Shown: positions 1 through 8,910, counted from the stretch's first letter. The stretch: 64,000 bases of DNA from Rahnella inusitata_A (GCF_965118895.1 NZ_CBCPJJ010000002.1:248001-312000); one strand, 5' to 3'. Made by a program: numbers and translations. The notes: generated from the sequence alone by a model not told the origin.

Positions 1-192
1 GCAATCGACCTTCGCCAGAATGAGCTGACCGGCGTATTCGGCGGCCAGCCGGTCAAGAATTGGCCCCAGTTGCAGGCAGTGCTGGCTGCGTTCGGACCAG
101 AAGTAGAACATCACCGGGACAGACATGGATTGCTCCAGCGCCTGTTGCAGATTGGTTTCGTCGATATCGATAATAGTCGGTTGTGCAAGCAT
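1..192 (-). CDS. cnoX: Chaperedoxin CnoX (YbbN), N-terminal part only
   Basis: The gene runs off the left edge; 64 codons are visible, starting at ATG 192-190. The residues form the N-terminal thioredoxin-like domain of CnoX/YbbN. The usual CXXC site is replaced by S-Q-H-C (about residues 36-39), as in the E. coli protein, which lacks thioredoxin oxidoreductase activity. Family knowledge: CnoX is a cytoplasmic holdase that protects proteins from hypochlorite damage and hands them to GroEL and DnaK. It lies just upstream of ybbO on the same strand, as in E. coli. The C-terminal TPR part is outside the window. Confidence 0.9.
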   Translation of the reverse strand, partial: MLAQPTIIDIDETNLQQALEQSMSVPVMFYFWSERSQHCLQLGPILDRLAAEYAGQLILAKVDC

Positions 193-399
193 GAATTCGT
201 TCTCTCGCTACCCTTCATACTTCGAGCTGCAGATGCGTGGCTACGCTCATTCACCCGGCTCACTGAGTTATCTCAGCTCCCGGGGACTCATGCGCCTGGC
301 GCCTTACTGCAACTCAAATTATTTTGGGTATTTAAAATTAAAGTATTAAGAAACAAGTGGGGGCGGGCAATCGCTGCTTCAACCCCTGACTGCTTTTAC

Positions 400-1176
400 T
401 CAGCTGTTTCCGCGTAAAACTTTGTCCAGCAAGCGGCCAGGCAACAGACGTTTAAGTACGGTCAGTGCATGGGCGACCAGCGTCACCGGATAACGCAGGC
501 GTGCGCGCGGATTTTCTAAAGCATGGTGCAGTTTTGGCAAAACTGCTTCCGGCTTGAGCGTAAAACGTTGCGCGATCCCCGGATTTTCCACCGGCTGGTC
601 AGCCTGTGACTGATTCACATTGGCGGTGAAATTGCTGCTCAGCGGGCCGGGTTCGATCAGGCTGACCTGAATGCCGGTGCCATGCAGCTCCATGCGCAGC
701 GTATCGGACCAGGCTTCCAGCGCAAATTTACTTGCGGCATAGACGCCACGGCGCGGCGTGGTAATCAGCCCCATCACCGAACTGGTCTGGATAATGCGCC
801 CCTCGCCGTGCGGTAACATGGCAGGCAGCAAAAGCTGTGTCAGCTGATGGGTGCCGAACAGGTTGGTGGAAAATTGCTTCTCGAATTGCGCCCGGCTGAT
901 GCTGCTCAGCGGGCCGTAAACGCCATATCCGGCGTTGTTGAACAGGCCATACAGGCGGTTGCCGGTCAGCGCGATGACTTCGGCAGCGGCCTGTGCGACG
1001 CTGTGTTCGTCATCGAGATCTAACTGTACGGTCTCAAATCCCATCTGCTCAAGTGTGTCAATATCCTGCGCTTTCCTGCAGGCGGCCAGCACCCGATAAC
1101 CACGACTGCGCAAATCCTGCGCCGCAACCAGCCCGATACCGCTGGAACAACCGGTGATTAATACTGCTTTTTGCAT
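400..1176 (-). CDS. ybbO: SDR-family oxidoreductase YbbO
   Basis: A 258-residue classical short-chain dehydrogenase. Visible motifs are the nucleotide-binding TGCSSGIG near residue 8, NNAG near residue 91, and the catalytic S plus YAASK (about residues 147-151). E. coli YbbO has similar length and is reported as an NADP(H)-dependent aldehyde reductase; substrate here is inferred from that. It sits between cnoX and tesA on the minus strand, in E. coli order. The 207 bases between it and cnoX show no further gene. Confidence 0.9.
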   Translation of the reverse strand: MQKAVLITGCSSGIGLVAAQDLRSRGYRVLAACRKAQDIDTLEQMGFETVQLDLDDEHSVAQAAAEVIALTGNRLYGLFNNAGYGVYGPLSSISRAQFEKQFSTNLFGTHQLTQLLLPAMLPHGEGRIIQTSSVMGLITTPRRGVYAASKFALEAWSDTLRMELHGTGIQVSLIEPGPLSSNFTANVNQSQADQPVENPGIAQRFTLKPEAVLPKLHHALENPRARLRYPVTLVAHALTVLKRLLPGRLLDKVLRGNS

Positions 1177-1297
1177 AACTTTACCTGTGAGGTGTCCCTA
1201 TTTTTTATAGCTGTGATTTACTAGGGAGTCGGGTGAAAAAGGTAACGTCTTGGTTTTACTCACGTCCCGGTATTATTTTATTTATCGTATTTTAAAC

Positions 1298-1930
1298 CTA
1301 ATTACTCAGCAGCGGAGCCAGTTTCTCAGCCATCCAGTCGGCGATAAACGGCTGAGCGGCCAGCGCAGGATGTAAACCGTCGTCCTGCATCCATTCCGGC
1401 TTCGCGGCGACCTGTTCCATAAAGAACGGCACCAGCGGCACGTTTTCCTGCTTCGCCAGCGCGGGATAGATGGCGTAGAACGCATCACCGTAGCGGCGGC
1501 CATAGTTTGGCGGCAGGCGGATTTGCATCAACAACGGTTGGGCATCGGCCTGCTTTATCTGGCTGATAATCTGCGTCAGCGTTTGTGAAATAGTTTGTGG
1601 CGGGAAACCCCGCAGCCCGTCGTTGGCACCCAGTTCAATCAGCACCCAGCGTGGATGATGTTGTTGCAGCAGCGCAGACAGTCGCGCCAGCCCTTGTTCG
1701 GCGGTATCGCCGCTGATGCTGGCGTTAATAATGGTGGGTTTATTCCCCTCTTTTTTCCATTTGTTATTAAGCAGTGACGGCCACGATTCGGCTACCGGAA
1801 GGCGATAGACAGCACTCAAACTGTCGCCAATAATCAGCAAGTTATCAGCAGCAACGGCGCGAAAACTCAATAATCCTAACAACATAAGGAAGGGGAGATG
1901 CCAGCGGAAAACGTTCTTGAAGTTCATCAT
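1298..1930 (-). CDS. tesA: Acyl-CoA thioesterase I / protease I / lysophospholipase L1
   Basis: An SGNH hydrolase of 210 residues with a signal peptide (hydrophobic WHLPFLMLLGLLSF stretch ending near AVAA), so periplasmic. Visible blocks are GDSLS (nucleophile Ser), GxNDG-like GANDG, and the C-terminal DGLHP with the catalytic Asp and His. The start chosen is the MMNF pair, as in E. coli; an ATG four codons upstream (1942) is also open. The residue after GDSLSA is Val where E. coli TesA has Gly. Its 5' end overlaps the divergent ybbA start by about 33 bases, so the two genes cannot have fully separate upstream regions. Confidence 0.93.
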   Translation of the reverse strand: MMNFKNVFRWHLPFLMLLGLLSFRAVAADNLLIIGDSLSAVYRLPVAESWPSLLNNKWKKEGNKPTIINASISGDTAEQGLARLSALLQQHHPRWVLIELGANDGLRGFPPQTISQTLTQIISQIKQADAQPLLMQIRLPPNYGRRYGDAFYAIYPALAKQENVPLVPFFMEQVAAKPEWMQDDGLHPALAAQPFIADWMAEKLAPLLSN

Positions 1931-2584
1931 CTTAATAAGCACGTCGGTCAGGGTGAAGGACAGCTAACCATCCTGTCCGGTGTGGAGCTGGTTGTCAAAC
2001 CGGCGCAGACAATTGCGCTGATCGGCGAGTCAGGTTCCGGCAAATCCACGTTACTTGGAATTCTTGCCGGGCTGGACGACGGCTCCAGCGGCGACGTGGT
2101 ATTGCTCGGCAAATCTCTCAGTTCGCTTAACGAAGAAGGCCGCGCCGCGCTGCGTGCGAAAAATGTCGGCTTTGTGTTCCAGTCCTTCATGCTGGTGCCG
2201 ACGCTGAATGCGCTGGAAAACGTTCAGCTTCCGGCGTTGCTGCGCGGTGAAAGTGACAGCAACAGCCGTCAGCAGGCAGTGCAGTTGCTGGAAAGCCTCG
2301 GGCTGGGCGGGCGTTTGCATCATCTTCCGGCACAGCTTTCCGGCGGCGAGCAGCAGCGTGTTGCGCTGGCGCGGGCATTTATCGGCAAGCCGAAATTACT
2401 GTTCGCCGATGAACCCACCGGCAATCTGGATCGCGCTACCGGCGAGCGCATCGTCGATCTCTTGTTCTCTCTGAACCGCGATGCGGCCACCACGCTGATT
2501 CTGGTCACCCATGACGAGCAACTGGCTGCGCGCTGCCAGCGGCGTCTGCGTCTGCGTGACGGTAAGTTGTGGGAGGAAGCATGA
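1898..2584 (+). CDS. ybbA: ABC transporter ATP-binding protein YbbA
   Basis: A 228-residue ATPase of the LolD/MacB type. Walker A is GESGSGKS (near residue 44), the signature is LSGGEQQRVALARA, Walker B is LLFADEP followed by TGNLD, and the switch His sits in VTHD. It pairs with the large membrane protein YbbP, whose ATG overlaps this gene's stop (ATGA). In E. coli the same pair lies next to tesA; the substrate is not established, though a role in moving envelope molecules is likely for this subfamily. Confidence 0.93.
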   Translation: MPAENVLEVHHLNKHVGQGEGQLTILSGVELVVKPAQTIALIGESGSGKSTLLGILAGLDDGSSGDVVLLGKSLSSLNEEGRAALRAKNVGFVFQSFMLVPTLNALENVQLPALLRGESDSNSRQQAVQLLESLGLGGRLHHLPAQLSGGEQQRVALARAFIGKPKLLFADEPTGNLDRATGERIVDLLFSLNRDAATTLILVTHDEQLAARCQRRLRLRDGKLWEEA

Positions 2585-5013
2585 TCTGGCGATGGTTCTG
2601 GCGTGAATGGCGTTCGCCTTCGTTACTGATCGTCTGGCTGGCGTTGACGCTGGCGGTGGCCTGCGTGCTGGCGCTCGGCAGTATCAGTGACCGAATGGAT
2701 AAAGGGCTGAGCCAGCAAAGTCGCGAGTTTATCGTCGGTGACCGCGTGTTGCGATCTTCGCATCCGATCACCGAAGCCTGGTTGCAGGACGCGGAAAAGC
2801 AGGGGCTGAAGGTCAGCCGCCAGCTTTCTTTCATGACCATGACGTTCGCCGGAAACACGCCTCAGCTGGCGTCGGTGAAAGCCACCGATCTGGCCTATCC
2901 GTTGTACGGAACATTACAGACTGAACCGGTCGGGCTGAAACCGGAACCGGGCACCGTGCTGGTCGCGCCGCGTCTGCTGGCGTTGCTGAACGTGAAAGTG
3001 GGTGACAATCTGGATGTCGGCGATGCCACGCTGAAAATTGCCGGCGTGATTGTGCAGGAACCGGACTCGGGCTTTAATCCGTTCCAGACGGCTCCGCGTG
3101 TAATTATGAATCAGGAAGATGTGCCGAAAACCGGTGCCGTCCAGCCAGGCAGCCGTCTGACCTATCGCTATATGTTTGCCGGAACGCCTGAGGCGATTCA
3201 GAGCTACGGCGACGCCATTAAAGGATTGCTGAAACCCGATCAGCGCTGGACCGGCATGGAAGATTCCGACGGTGCGCTGGGCAAATCCCTGCAACGTTCG
3301 CAGCAGTTCCTCACGCTCTCGGCATTGCTGACACTGATGTTGTCGATTGCCGCGATAGCCGTATCGATGGGGCATTATTGCCGCAGCCGTTACGATCTGG
3401 TGGCGGTGCTCAAAACGCTCGGCGCCGGTAAGAAGGCGCTGCGCAGGCTGATCATCGGCCAGTGGATAGCGGTAATGGTGCTGGCAGGCATTTGCGGCAG
3501 TGTGGTCGGGCTGGCGTTTGAAGCGGGGCTGATGAAGGTACTGGCACCGGTTCTGCCTGCGGCGCTTCCGCCCGCCGGCGTCTGGCCGTGGGTGTGGTCG
3601 ATGGGCGCGATGGTGGTGATCTCGTTGCTGATCGGTATCCGCCCGTACCGCCAGCTGCTGGCGACTCAGCCACTGCGCGTGTTGCGTAACGACGTAGTCG
3701 CCAACGTCTGGCCGCTGCGCTATTTCCTGCCGGTGATGGTGCTGGTGGTGGTCGGGTTGCTGGCGGCGCTGATGGGCGGAAGTTCGCTGCTCTGGTCACT
3801 GCTGGCAGGCGTACTGGTGCTGTCTCTGTTGCTGGGGGTGATCGGCTGGGGCGCGCTGTTATTACTGCGCCGCCTGACATTCCGCCAGCTGCCGCTGCGT
3901 CTGGCGGTGAACCGCCTTCTGCGTCAGCCTTGGGTAACGCTGAGCCAGCTGGCGGCGTTCTCGATGTCGTTTATGTTGCTGGCCTTGCTGCTGGTGATGC
4001 GCGGGGACTTGCTGGATCGCTGGGAGCAACAACTGCCGCCGGACAGCCCGAATTATTTCCTGCTCAACATCACTAAAGAGCAAATCCCGCAGGTGACGGA
4101 TTTCCTGCATCAGCACAAAGCCGCGCCGGAAACCTTCTATCCGATTGTGCGTGTACGTCTGACCAAAATTAACGACAAGATTGCTACCGATATCATCAAA
4201 CCTGACGATGCGGGCGGTGAGGCGGTGAACCGCGAGCTGAACCTGACGTGGATGAACGGCCTGCCGGATCACAATCCGCTGGTCGCAGGCAACGGGCCGC
4301 CGAAAGCCGGTGAAGTGTCTATCGACGAAGGGCTGGCGGGGCGTCTGGGCGTGAAGCTCGGCGATACCGTAACTTTCAACGGTGATACGCAGGATTTCAG
4401 CGCCAAAATTACCAGCCTGCGTAAAGTGGACTGGGACAGCCTGAAACCAAACTTCTACTTCATCTTCCCACCGGGCGCGCTCGACGGCCAGCCGCAAAGC
4501 TGGCTGACCAGCTTCCGCTATCACGGCGACGACAGCACGATCACGCAGTTCAACCGCCAGTTTCCGACGGTCAGCATGCTGGATATCGGCTCGATTTTGC
4601 GTCAGGTTGGACAGGTTCTGCAGCAGGTGAGCAGGGCGCTGGAAGTGATGGTGATTCTGGTGATGTTGTGTGGCGGCCTGCTTTTGCTGGCACAAATTCA
4701 GGTTGGGATGCGTCAGCGGCGTCAGGAGCTGATCGTTTATCGCACGCTCGGTGCCAGTAAAAAGATGCTGCACCGCACGCTGTGGTGTGAGTTTGCGGTA
4801 CTCGGGCTGGTCGCCGGTATCGCGGCGGCCATCGGGGCGGAAGCGGCATTATGGCTGTTGCAGCGCAAAGTGTTCGATTTCCCCTGGGAACCGAATTACC
4901 TGATGTGGATTGCCGTACCGGTAGTCAGCGCACTACTGCTCTCGGTCTGCGGCGGCTGGCTGGGTGTGCGGTTGCTGCGGGGAAGGGCGTTGTTTCGGCA
5001 GTATGACAGTTAA
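2581..5013 (+). CDS. ybbP: ABC transporter permease YbbP (FtsX/MacB-like)
   Basis: An 810-residue inner-membrane protein close to E. coli YbbP (MIWRWFWREWRSPS start). There is an N-terminal membrane helix, a large periplasmic region, then two FtsX-type blocks (around residues 250-430 and 690-800), ten predicted membrane helices in all by eye. The start is the ATG at 2581, which overlaps the ybbA stop by four bases and so suggests translational coupling; an in-frame codon at 2569 lacks homology support. Expected to form the membrane half of an exporter with YbbA. Function unproven. Confidence 0.92.
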   Translation: MIWRWFWREWRSPSLLIVWLALTLAVACVLALGSISDRMDKGLSQQSREFIVGDRVLRSSHPITEAWLQDAEKQGLKVSRQLSFMTMTFAGNTPQLASVKATDLAYPLYGTLQTEPVGLKPEPGTVLVAPRLLALLNVKVGDNLDVGDATLKIAGVIVQEPDSGFNPFQTAPRVIMNQEDVPKTGAVQPGSRLTYRYMFAGTPEAIQSYGDAIKGLLKPDQRWTGMEDSDGALGKSLQRSQQFLTLSALLTLMLSIAAIAVSMGHYCRSRYDLVAVLKTLGAGKKALRRLIIGQWIAVMVLAGICGSVVGLAFEAGLMKVLAPVLPAALPPAGVWPWVWSMGAMVVISLLIGIRPYRQLLATQPLRVLRNDVVANVWPLRYFLPVMVLVVVGLLAALMGGSSLLWSLLAGVLVLSLLLGVIGWGALLLLRRLTFRQLPLRLAVNRLLRQPWVTLSQLAAFSMSFMLLALLLVMRGDLLDRWEQQLPPDSPNYFLLNITKEQIPQVTDFLHQHKAAPETFYPIVRVRLTKINDKIATDIIKPDDAGGEAVNRELNLTWMNGLPDHNPLVAGNGPPKAGEVSIDEGLAGRLGVKLGDTVTFNGDTQDFSAKITSLRKVDWDSLKPNFYFIFPPGALDGQPQSWLTSFRYHGDDSTITQFNRQFPTVSMLDIGSILRQVGQVLQQVSRALEVMVILVMLCGGLLLLAQIQVGMRQRRQELIVYRTLGASKKMLHRTLWCEFAVLGLVAGIAAAIGAEAALWLLQRKVFDFPWEPNYLMWIAVPVVSALLLSVCGGWLGVRLLRGRALFRQYDS

Positions 5014-5021
5014 TGGTTTTA

Positions 5022-5047
5022 CTCCTCCCCCTTTGCAGGGGAGGGAG
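5022..5047. terminator. GC-rich hairpin between convergent ybbP and purK
   Basis: CTCCTCCCC pairs with GGGGAGG-(G)-AG around a CTTTGC loop, nine pairs with one bulge. It lies in the 41-base gap between the convergent ybbP and purK stops. No strong T-run follows on either strand, so termination is only a guess from position. Confidence 0.4.
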
Positions 5048-5054
5048 CTTAAAG

Positions 5055-6119
5055 TTACAGCTTTGCCATCGCCCATTCGATCCCGCTGGCGTACTCTTGC
5101 GGCAGCATCGGGATCAGTGCGGACAGGTTATCTTTCAGCAGGCTGGCACTGGCATCGTTGAGATTCAGGTGTCCGACTTTACGTCCGGGACGGACTTCTT
5201 TCTCGTACCAGTGCAGGTTCACCAGCGGCAGGCTGAGCCACTGCGTAGTGACATCTGTACCAATCAGATTGACCATCACCGACGGCGTACTGACGACAGG
5301 TTTCGGCAGTGGCAGGCCAAGGATCGCCCGCAGGTGCATTTCAAACTGGCTATAAGATGCGCCGTTTTGCGTCCAGTGCCCGCTGTTATGTACGCGTGGT
5401 GCCAGCTCGTTGATCAACAAACCTTCGCTGACCACAAAACACTCCATCGCCATCACGCCGACATAATTGAGTTCATTAAGGATTGCCGACAACATGTTTT
5501 CCGCCTGCTGTTGCAGGGCGACGTCGGGCTGCGGCAGCGCTACGCTGGTGCGCAGAATGCCGTCCTGATGCAGGTTGTGGGTGAGCGGATAAAAGACAGT
5601 TTTGCCATCGTGACCGCGCGCACCGACCAGCGACACTTCGCCGGAAAAATTGATGCCCTGTTCAACGATGCATTCGCCGTAGCAGTCTTTCGGCAATGTC
5701 GCTTCTTCGCCAGAACGCAGACGCCATTGGCCGCGGCCGTCGTAACCGCCGACGCGACGTTTTACAATCGCCAGTTCACCGAGCTTTGAGAATACCTGCG
5801 GCCATTCGGCGGCATCAGCCAGTAACTGCCACGGCGCGGTGGCCAGACTGAGCTTATCCAGTAACTGCTTTTGCGTCAGGCGATCGGCCAGACGCGGAAA
5901 AATGTCGCGGTTCACGAACGCGGTGTGCGTCGCCAGTTCGCGGGTCAGCGCGGTTTCCGGCCAGCGTTCGATTTCGGCGGTGATGACGCTTTGCTGATAA
6001 GGCACGGCTTCCGGCTCGGCATCAAGACCCACCGGATAAACGGCAATCCCCAGCGGTTCGCCCGCCTGACGCAGCATTCTGCCTAACTGACCGTTTCCGA
6101 GTACGCAGACGGGCTTCAT
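5055..6119 (-). CDS. purK: 5-(carboxyamino)imidazole ribonucleotide synthase PurK
   Basis: 354 residues, ATP-grasp fold. It begins MKPVCVLGNGQLGRML, typical of PurK, and shows the ATP-grasp elements around the KRRVGGYDGRGQW segment and NELAPRVHNSGHWT. The enzyme makes N5-CAIR from AIR, bicarbonate and ATP in purine synthesis. Its ATG overlaps the end of purE by four bases, so the two are one operon under the PurR operator upstream of purE. Length matches E. coli (355). Confidence 0.96.
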   Translation of the reverse strand: MKPVCVLGNGQLGRMLRQAGEPLGIAVYPVGLDAEPEAVPYQQSVITAEIERWPETALTRELATHTAFVNRDIFPRLADRLTQKQLLDKLSLATAPWQLLADAAEWPQVFSKLGELAIVKRRVGGYDGRGQWRLRSGEEATLPKDCYGECIVEQGINFSGEVSLVGARGHDGKTVFYPLTHNLHQDGILRTSVALPQPDVALQQQAENMLSAILNELNYVGVMAMECFVVSEGLLINELAPRVHNSGHWTQNGASYSQFEMHLRAILGLPLPKPVVSTPSVMVNLIGTDVTTQWLSLPLVNLHWYEKEVRPGRKVGHLNLNDASASLLKDNLSALIPMLPQEYASGIEWAMAKL

Positions 6120-6625
6120 GCTTCCTCCCGCGGATCCGGATTATTCAGGACTTCATCGGTTTGTGCCTTGCGCCATGCGGCCAGGTTTTTGCTGATTTGA
6201 GTATCGTGCAGTGCCAGAATTTGTGCGGCCAGCAGGGCGGCGTTCGCAGCACCTGCTTTGCCGATAGCCAGCGTACCCACCGGAATGCCGCGCGGCATTT
6301 GTACGATGGAATACAGGCTGTCGATGCCGCTCAGCGCAGCACTTTGCACCGGCACGCCCAGCACGGGTACCAGCGTTTTCGCGGCCAGCATGCCCGGAAG
6401 ATGCGCCGCGCCGCCTGCGCCTGCGATGATTACATCAAACCCGTTGGCCGAAGCTTGTTCCGCGAAAGTGAACAATTTGTCCGGCGTGCGGTGAGCGGAG
6501 ACGATATCGACATGGAAAGGAATATTCAGCGTTGTGAGCACTTCGGCGGCGAACTGCATGGTCGCCCAGTCACTTTTAGACCCCATAACGATGGCGATTT
6601 TTGCCGGGGTAACGTTGGATGACAT
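6116..6625 (-). CDS. purE: N5-CAIR mutase PurE
   Basis: 169 residues, the E. coli length, if started at ATG 6625, which has an AGGAGC ribosome site about 9 bases upstream; an in-frame upstream ATG (6706) lies beyond the homologous region. The family signature MGSKSDW and the SAHRTP and GAGGAAHLPGM motifs are present. PurE converts N5-CAIR to CAIR. First gene of purEK. Confidence 0.96.
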   Translation of the reverse strand: MSSNVTPAKIAIVMGSKSDWATMQFAAEVLTTLNIPFHVDIVSAHRTPDKLFTFAEQASANGFDVIIAGAGGAAHLPGMLAAKTLVPVLGVPVQSAALSGIDSLYSIVQMPRGIPVGTLAIGKAGAANAALLAAQILALHDTQISKNLAAWRKAQTDEVLNNPDPREEA

Positions 6626-6712
6626 GTCTGTATAGCTCCTGTGATTATGCAAGCATCGCCAGAGGACAGGTTCTGGCGGAGAGGGCGCAAATGATATCAC
6701 GCTCATGAAGCA

Positions 6713-6728
6713 AGGAAAACGGTTGCGT
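6713..6728. promoter_or_regulatory. PurR operator of purEK
   Basis: On the minus strand this reads ACGCAACCGTTTTCCT, which fits the PurR consensus (ACGCAAACGTTTTCNT type) and, as I recall it, is the same as the E. coli purE operator. It lies 88 bases upstream of the purE ATG. PurR with hypoxanthine or guanine would repress purEK here. Confidence 0.85.
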
Positions 6729-6774
6729 CGCCGCAGAACCGCGCTTTTTTGCTGAGAAGTTGTCGGCAGATTTG

Positions 6775-6780
6775 TATAAT
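6775..6780 (+). promoter_or_regulatory. Probable -10 element of miaE
   Basis: A perfect TATAAT 43 bases upstream of the miaE ATG. No good -35 hexamer lies at 16-18 bases, so only the -10 is called. Confidence 0.45.
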
Positions 6781-6823
6781 CCCATCCACTCTATTGATAG
6801 CTCACACGACGGGAAACTGATTT

Positions 6824-7456
6824 ATGACGCAGGCTTTACTGGCACCGATTTATGATTTTCTGCACTGTGAAACACCGGCTCTGTGGGTGGATGTTGCGCT
6901 GGAAAATCAGGCGGTGATGCTGATTGACCACGCCAACTGCGAAAAGAAGGCGGCGGCCACGGCGATGAGCCTGATGACCAAATACCTCGACCGTACCGAA
7001 TTATTATTTTGTGCCGCGCGGCTGGCACGCGAAGAGCTGCACCACTTCGAGCAGGTGGTGGAAATCATGCAAAAGCGCAACGTCACTTACACCCAGCTTT
7101 CGCCGTCGCGCTATGCCAGCGGCATGATCAAACACACCCGGCATCACGACGATCTGAATATTCTGGTGGACCGGCTGATTATCGGTGCCTACATCGAGGC
7201 GCGTTCCTGCGAACGTTTCGCTAAAATCGCGCCACATCTGGATGACACATTGTCGCGTTTTTACACGTCACTTTTGCGCTCGGAATCACGGCACTTCGCC
7301 GATTATCTGGCGCTGGCGGAGCAGTATGCCGGCACGGATATCAGCGATCGGGTGGAATTTTTCGGGAGGATTGAAGCGGAGTTAATTTTGTCGCCGGATG
7401 AACAGTTCCGTTTTCACAGCGGAACACCCGTGTGCGGTCTCAAAACGGGAAGCTGA
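6824..7456 (+). CDS. miaE: tRNA 2-methylthio-N6-isopentenyl adenosine hydroxylase MiaE
   Basis: 210 residues, a ferritin-like diiron protein. The helix pairs carry the metal ligands seen in the E-x-L-H-H stretch (REELHHFEQV) and in SESRHFADY, plus Glu residues in IEARSCERF. The enzyme adds the hydroxyl that turns ms2i6A37 into ms2io6A37 in tRNAs reading UNN codons and needs oxygen. E. coli K-12 has no miaE; Salmonella and many Yersiniaceae do. Its 3' end overlaps the convergent lpxH end by 17 bases. Confidence 0.92.
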   Translation: MTQALLAPIYDFLHCETPALWVDVALENQAVMLIDHANCEKKAAATAMSLMTKYLDRTELLFCAARLAREELHHFEQVVEIMQKRNVTYTQLSPSRYASGMIKHTRHHDDLNILVDRLIIGAYIEARSCERFAKIAPHLDDTLSRFYTSLLRSESRHFADYLALAEQYAGTDISDRVEFFGRIEAELILSPDEQFRFHSGTPVCGLKTGS

Positions 7457-8162
7457 CCAGCTCCACGTTTTCTGCAGTCACTTTGACCATCGATCCTTCT
7501 TCGTGCCATGCGCCCAATACCACGCGGTGGCCGGTTTTATCACCGAGCGGGACGTCGTGGACTGCGGGGCGATGCGTGTGGCCGTGAATCATCCATTCAA
7601 CGCCTGCCGCCTGCATTTCGCTGACCACCGCCTGAGGATTGACATCCATAATTGCCAGTGATTTTCCCCGATTTGAGGCTTTGCTATTGGCGCGCATTTT
7701 GGCGGCAATGCCCAGACGCCATTTTAGCGGCAACATCAGGAACAGCTTTTGGATCAGCGGATGGTGCACTTTTTTGCGGAAGTTCTGATAGGCGACGTCA
7801 TCGGTACACAGCGTGTCACCGTGCAGGATCAGCACGCGGCGACCATAGAGTTCGAGGACTTTCTTTTCCGGCAGAAGCGTCATCAGGCTGTCGCGCGCGA
7901 AACGTCTGCCGAGCAGAAAATCGCGGTTGCCGTGGATGAAGAAACAGGGCACGCCTTGCTGATGGAGGTGGTTTAACGCCGCAGCGATTTGCTTATGCAA
8001 CGGCTCAGGATCATCGTCACCAATCCAGGCTTCGAATAAGTCACCGAGAATGTACAGCGCGTCGGCCTGCGGCGCATCTTCGCGTAAAAAACGCAGAAAA
8101 CCGGCAGTGATTGCCGGTTCCTGTGCGCAAAGATGAATATCTGCGATAAAAAACGTGGTCAT
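7440..8162 (-). CDS. lpxH: UDP-2,3-diacylglucosamine diphosphatase LpxH
   Basis: 240 residues, the usual length. The calcineurin-like metal motifs are clear: FIADIHL near the N-terminus, ILGDLFEAWIGDD, IHGNRDFLLG, LHGDTLCTDD and IHGHTHRP. LpxH cleaves UDP-2,3-diacylglucosamine to lipid X in lipid A synthesis at the inner membrane. It follows ppiB by 26 bases on the same strand, as in E. coli, and is probably cotranscribed. Confidence 0.96.
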   Translation of the reverse strand: MTTFFIADIHLCAQEPAITAGFLRFLREDAPQADALYILGDLFEAWIGDDDPEPLHKQIAAALNHLHQQGVPCFFIHGNRDFLLGRRFARDSLMTLLPEKKVLELYGRRVLILHGDTLCTDDVAYQNFRKKVHHPLIQKLFLMLPLKWRLGIAAKMRANSKASNRGKSLAIMDVNPQAVVSEMQAAGVEWMIHGHTHRPAVHDVPLGDKTGHRVVLGAWHEEGSMVKVTAENVELVSFPF

Positions 8163-8188
8163 CCCGACGTGTTCTTAATAAACGTCGG

Positions 8189-8683
8189 TTATTCGCTGAC
8201 TGTAACGCTTTTGATCACAACATCTTCTTTTGGAACGTCCTGGTGCATGCCGCTGCGACCGGTTTTTACCGCTCTGATCGCATCAACCACGTCCTGACCT
8301 TCAACCACTTCTGCGAATACGCAGTAACCCCAACCTTGCGCGTTTTTGCCGCTATGGTTCAGGAAATCGTTGTCAGTCACGTTGATGAAGAACTGTGCAG
8401 TGGCAGAGTGCGGATCGTTGGTACGCGCCATCGCCAGGGTGCCTTTGGTGTTTTTCAGGCCGTTGTCTGCTTCGTTTTTAATCTGAGCATCAGTATTTTT
8501 CTGGTTCATGCCTGGCTCAAAACCGCCGCCCTGGATCATGAAACCGTCGATAACACGGTGGAAAATTGTGTTGTCGTAGAAGCCTTTACGGCAATAGTTC
8601 AGGAAGTTTTCAACCGTAACGGGCGCTTTGTCAGCAAAAGTTTTTACTACGATGTCGCCGTGGTTGGTGTGGAAAGTGACCAT
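8189..8683 (-). CDS. ppiB: Peptidyl-prolyl isomerase B (cytoplasmic cyclophilin)
   Basis: 164 residues from ATG 8683 (MVTFHTNHGDI), the exact E. coli length; an in-frame ATG three codons earlier (8692) would leave no room for the AGG ribosome site, so 8683 is chosen. Cyclophilin catalytic residues are visible in FHRVIDGFMIQGG, TAQFFINV and GWGYCVF. No signal peptide, so cytoplasmic. Divergent from cysS with about 230 bases between. Confidence 0.95.
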   Translation of the reverse strand: MVTFHTNHGDIVVKTFADKAPVTVENFLNYCRKGFYDNTIFHRVIDGFMIQGGGFEPGMNQKNTDAQIKNEADNGLKNTKGTLAMARTNDPHSATAQFFINVTDNDFLNHSGKNAQGWGYCVFAEVVEGQDVVDAIRAVKTGRSGMHQDVPKEDVVIKSVTVSE

Positions 8684-8910
8684 ATTAATCATCCTGCTTA
8701 TGTTGATGTGTGCTCTTAGTAAGAGTCGCTACTATAGCCTTTTCTTATACCATAACTCAAAAGTTGCCGTAAGCAGACGGTTTGTGACGACTAAAGCCCG
8801 TCCTGCGGCCTTATGCCGTTTCGGTGAAGGCGTTTTCGTTATATTATGAAGCGGAGTGTCGCGTAAGCGCACAACCATCATTTTCTACGCCCAACACACG
8901 GAATAGCCTG

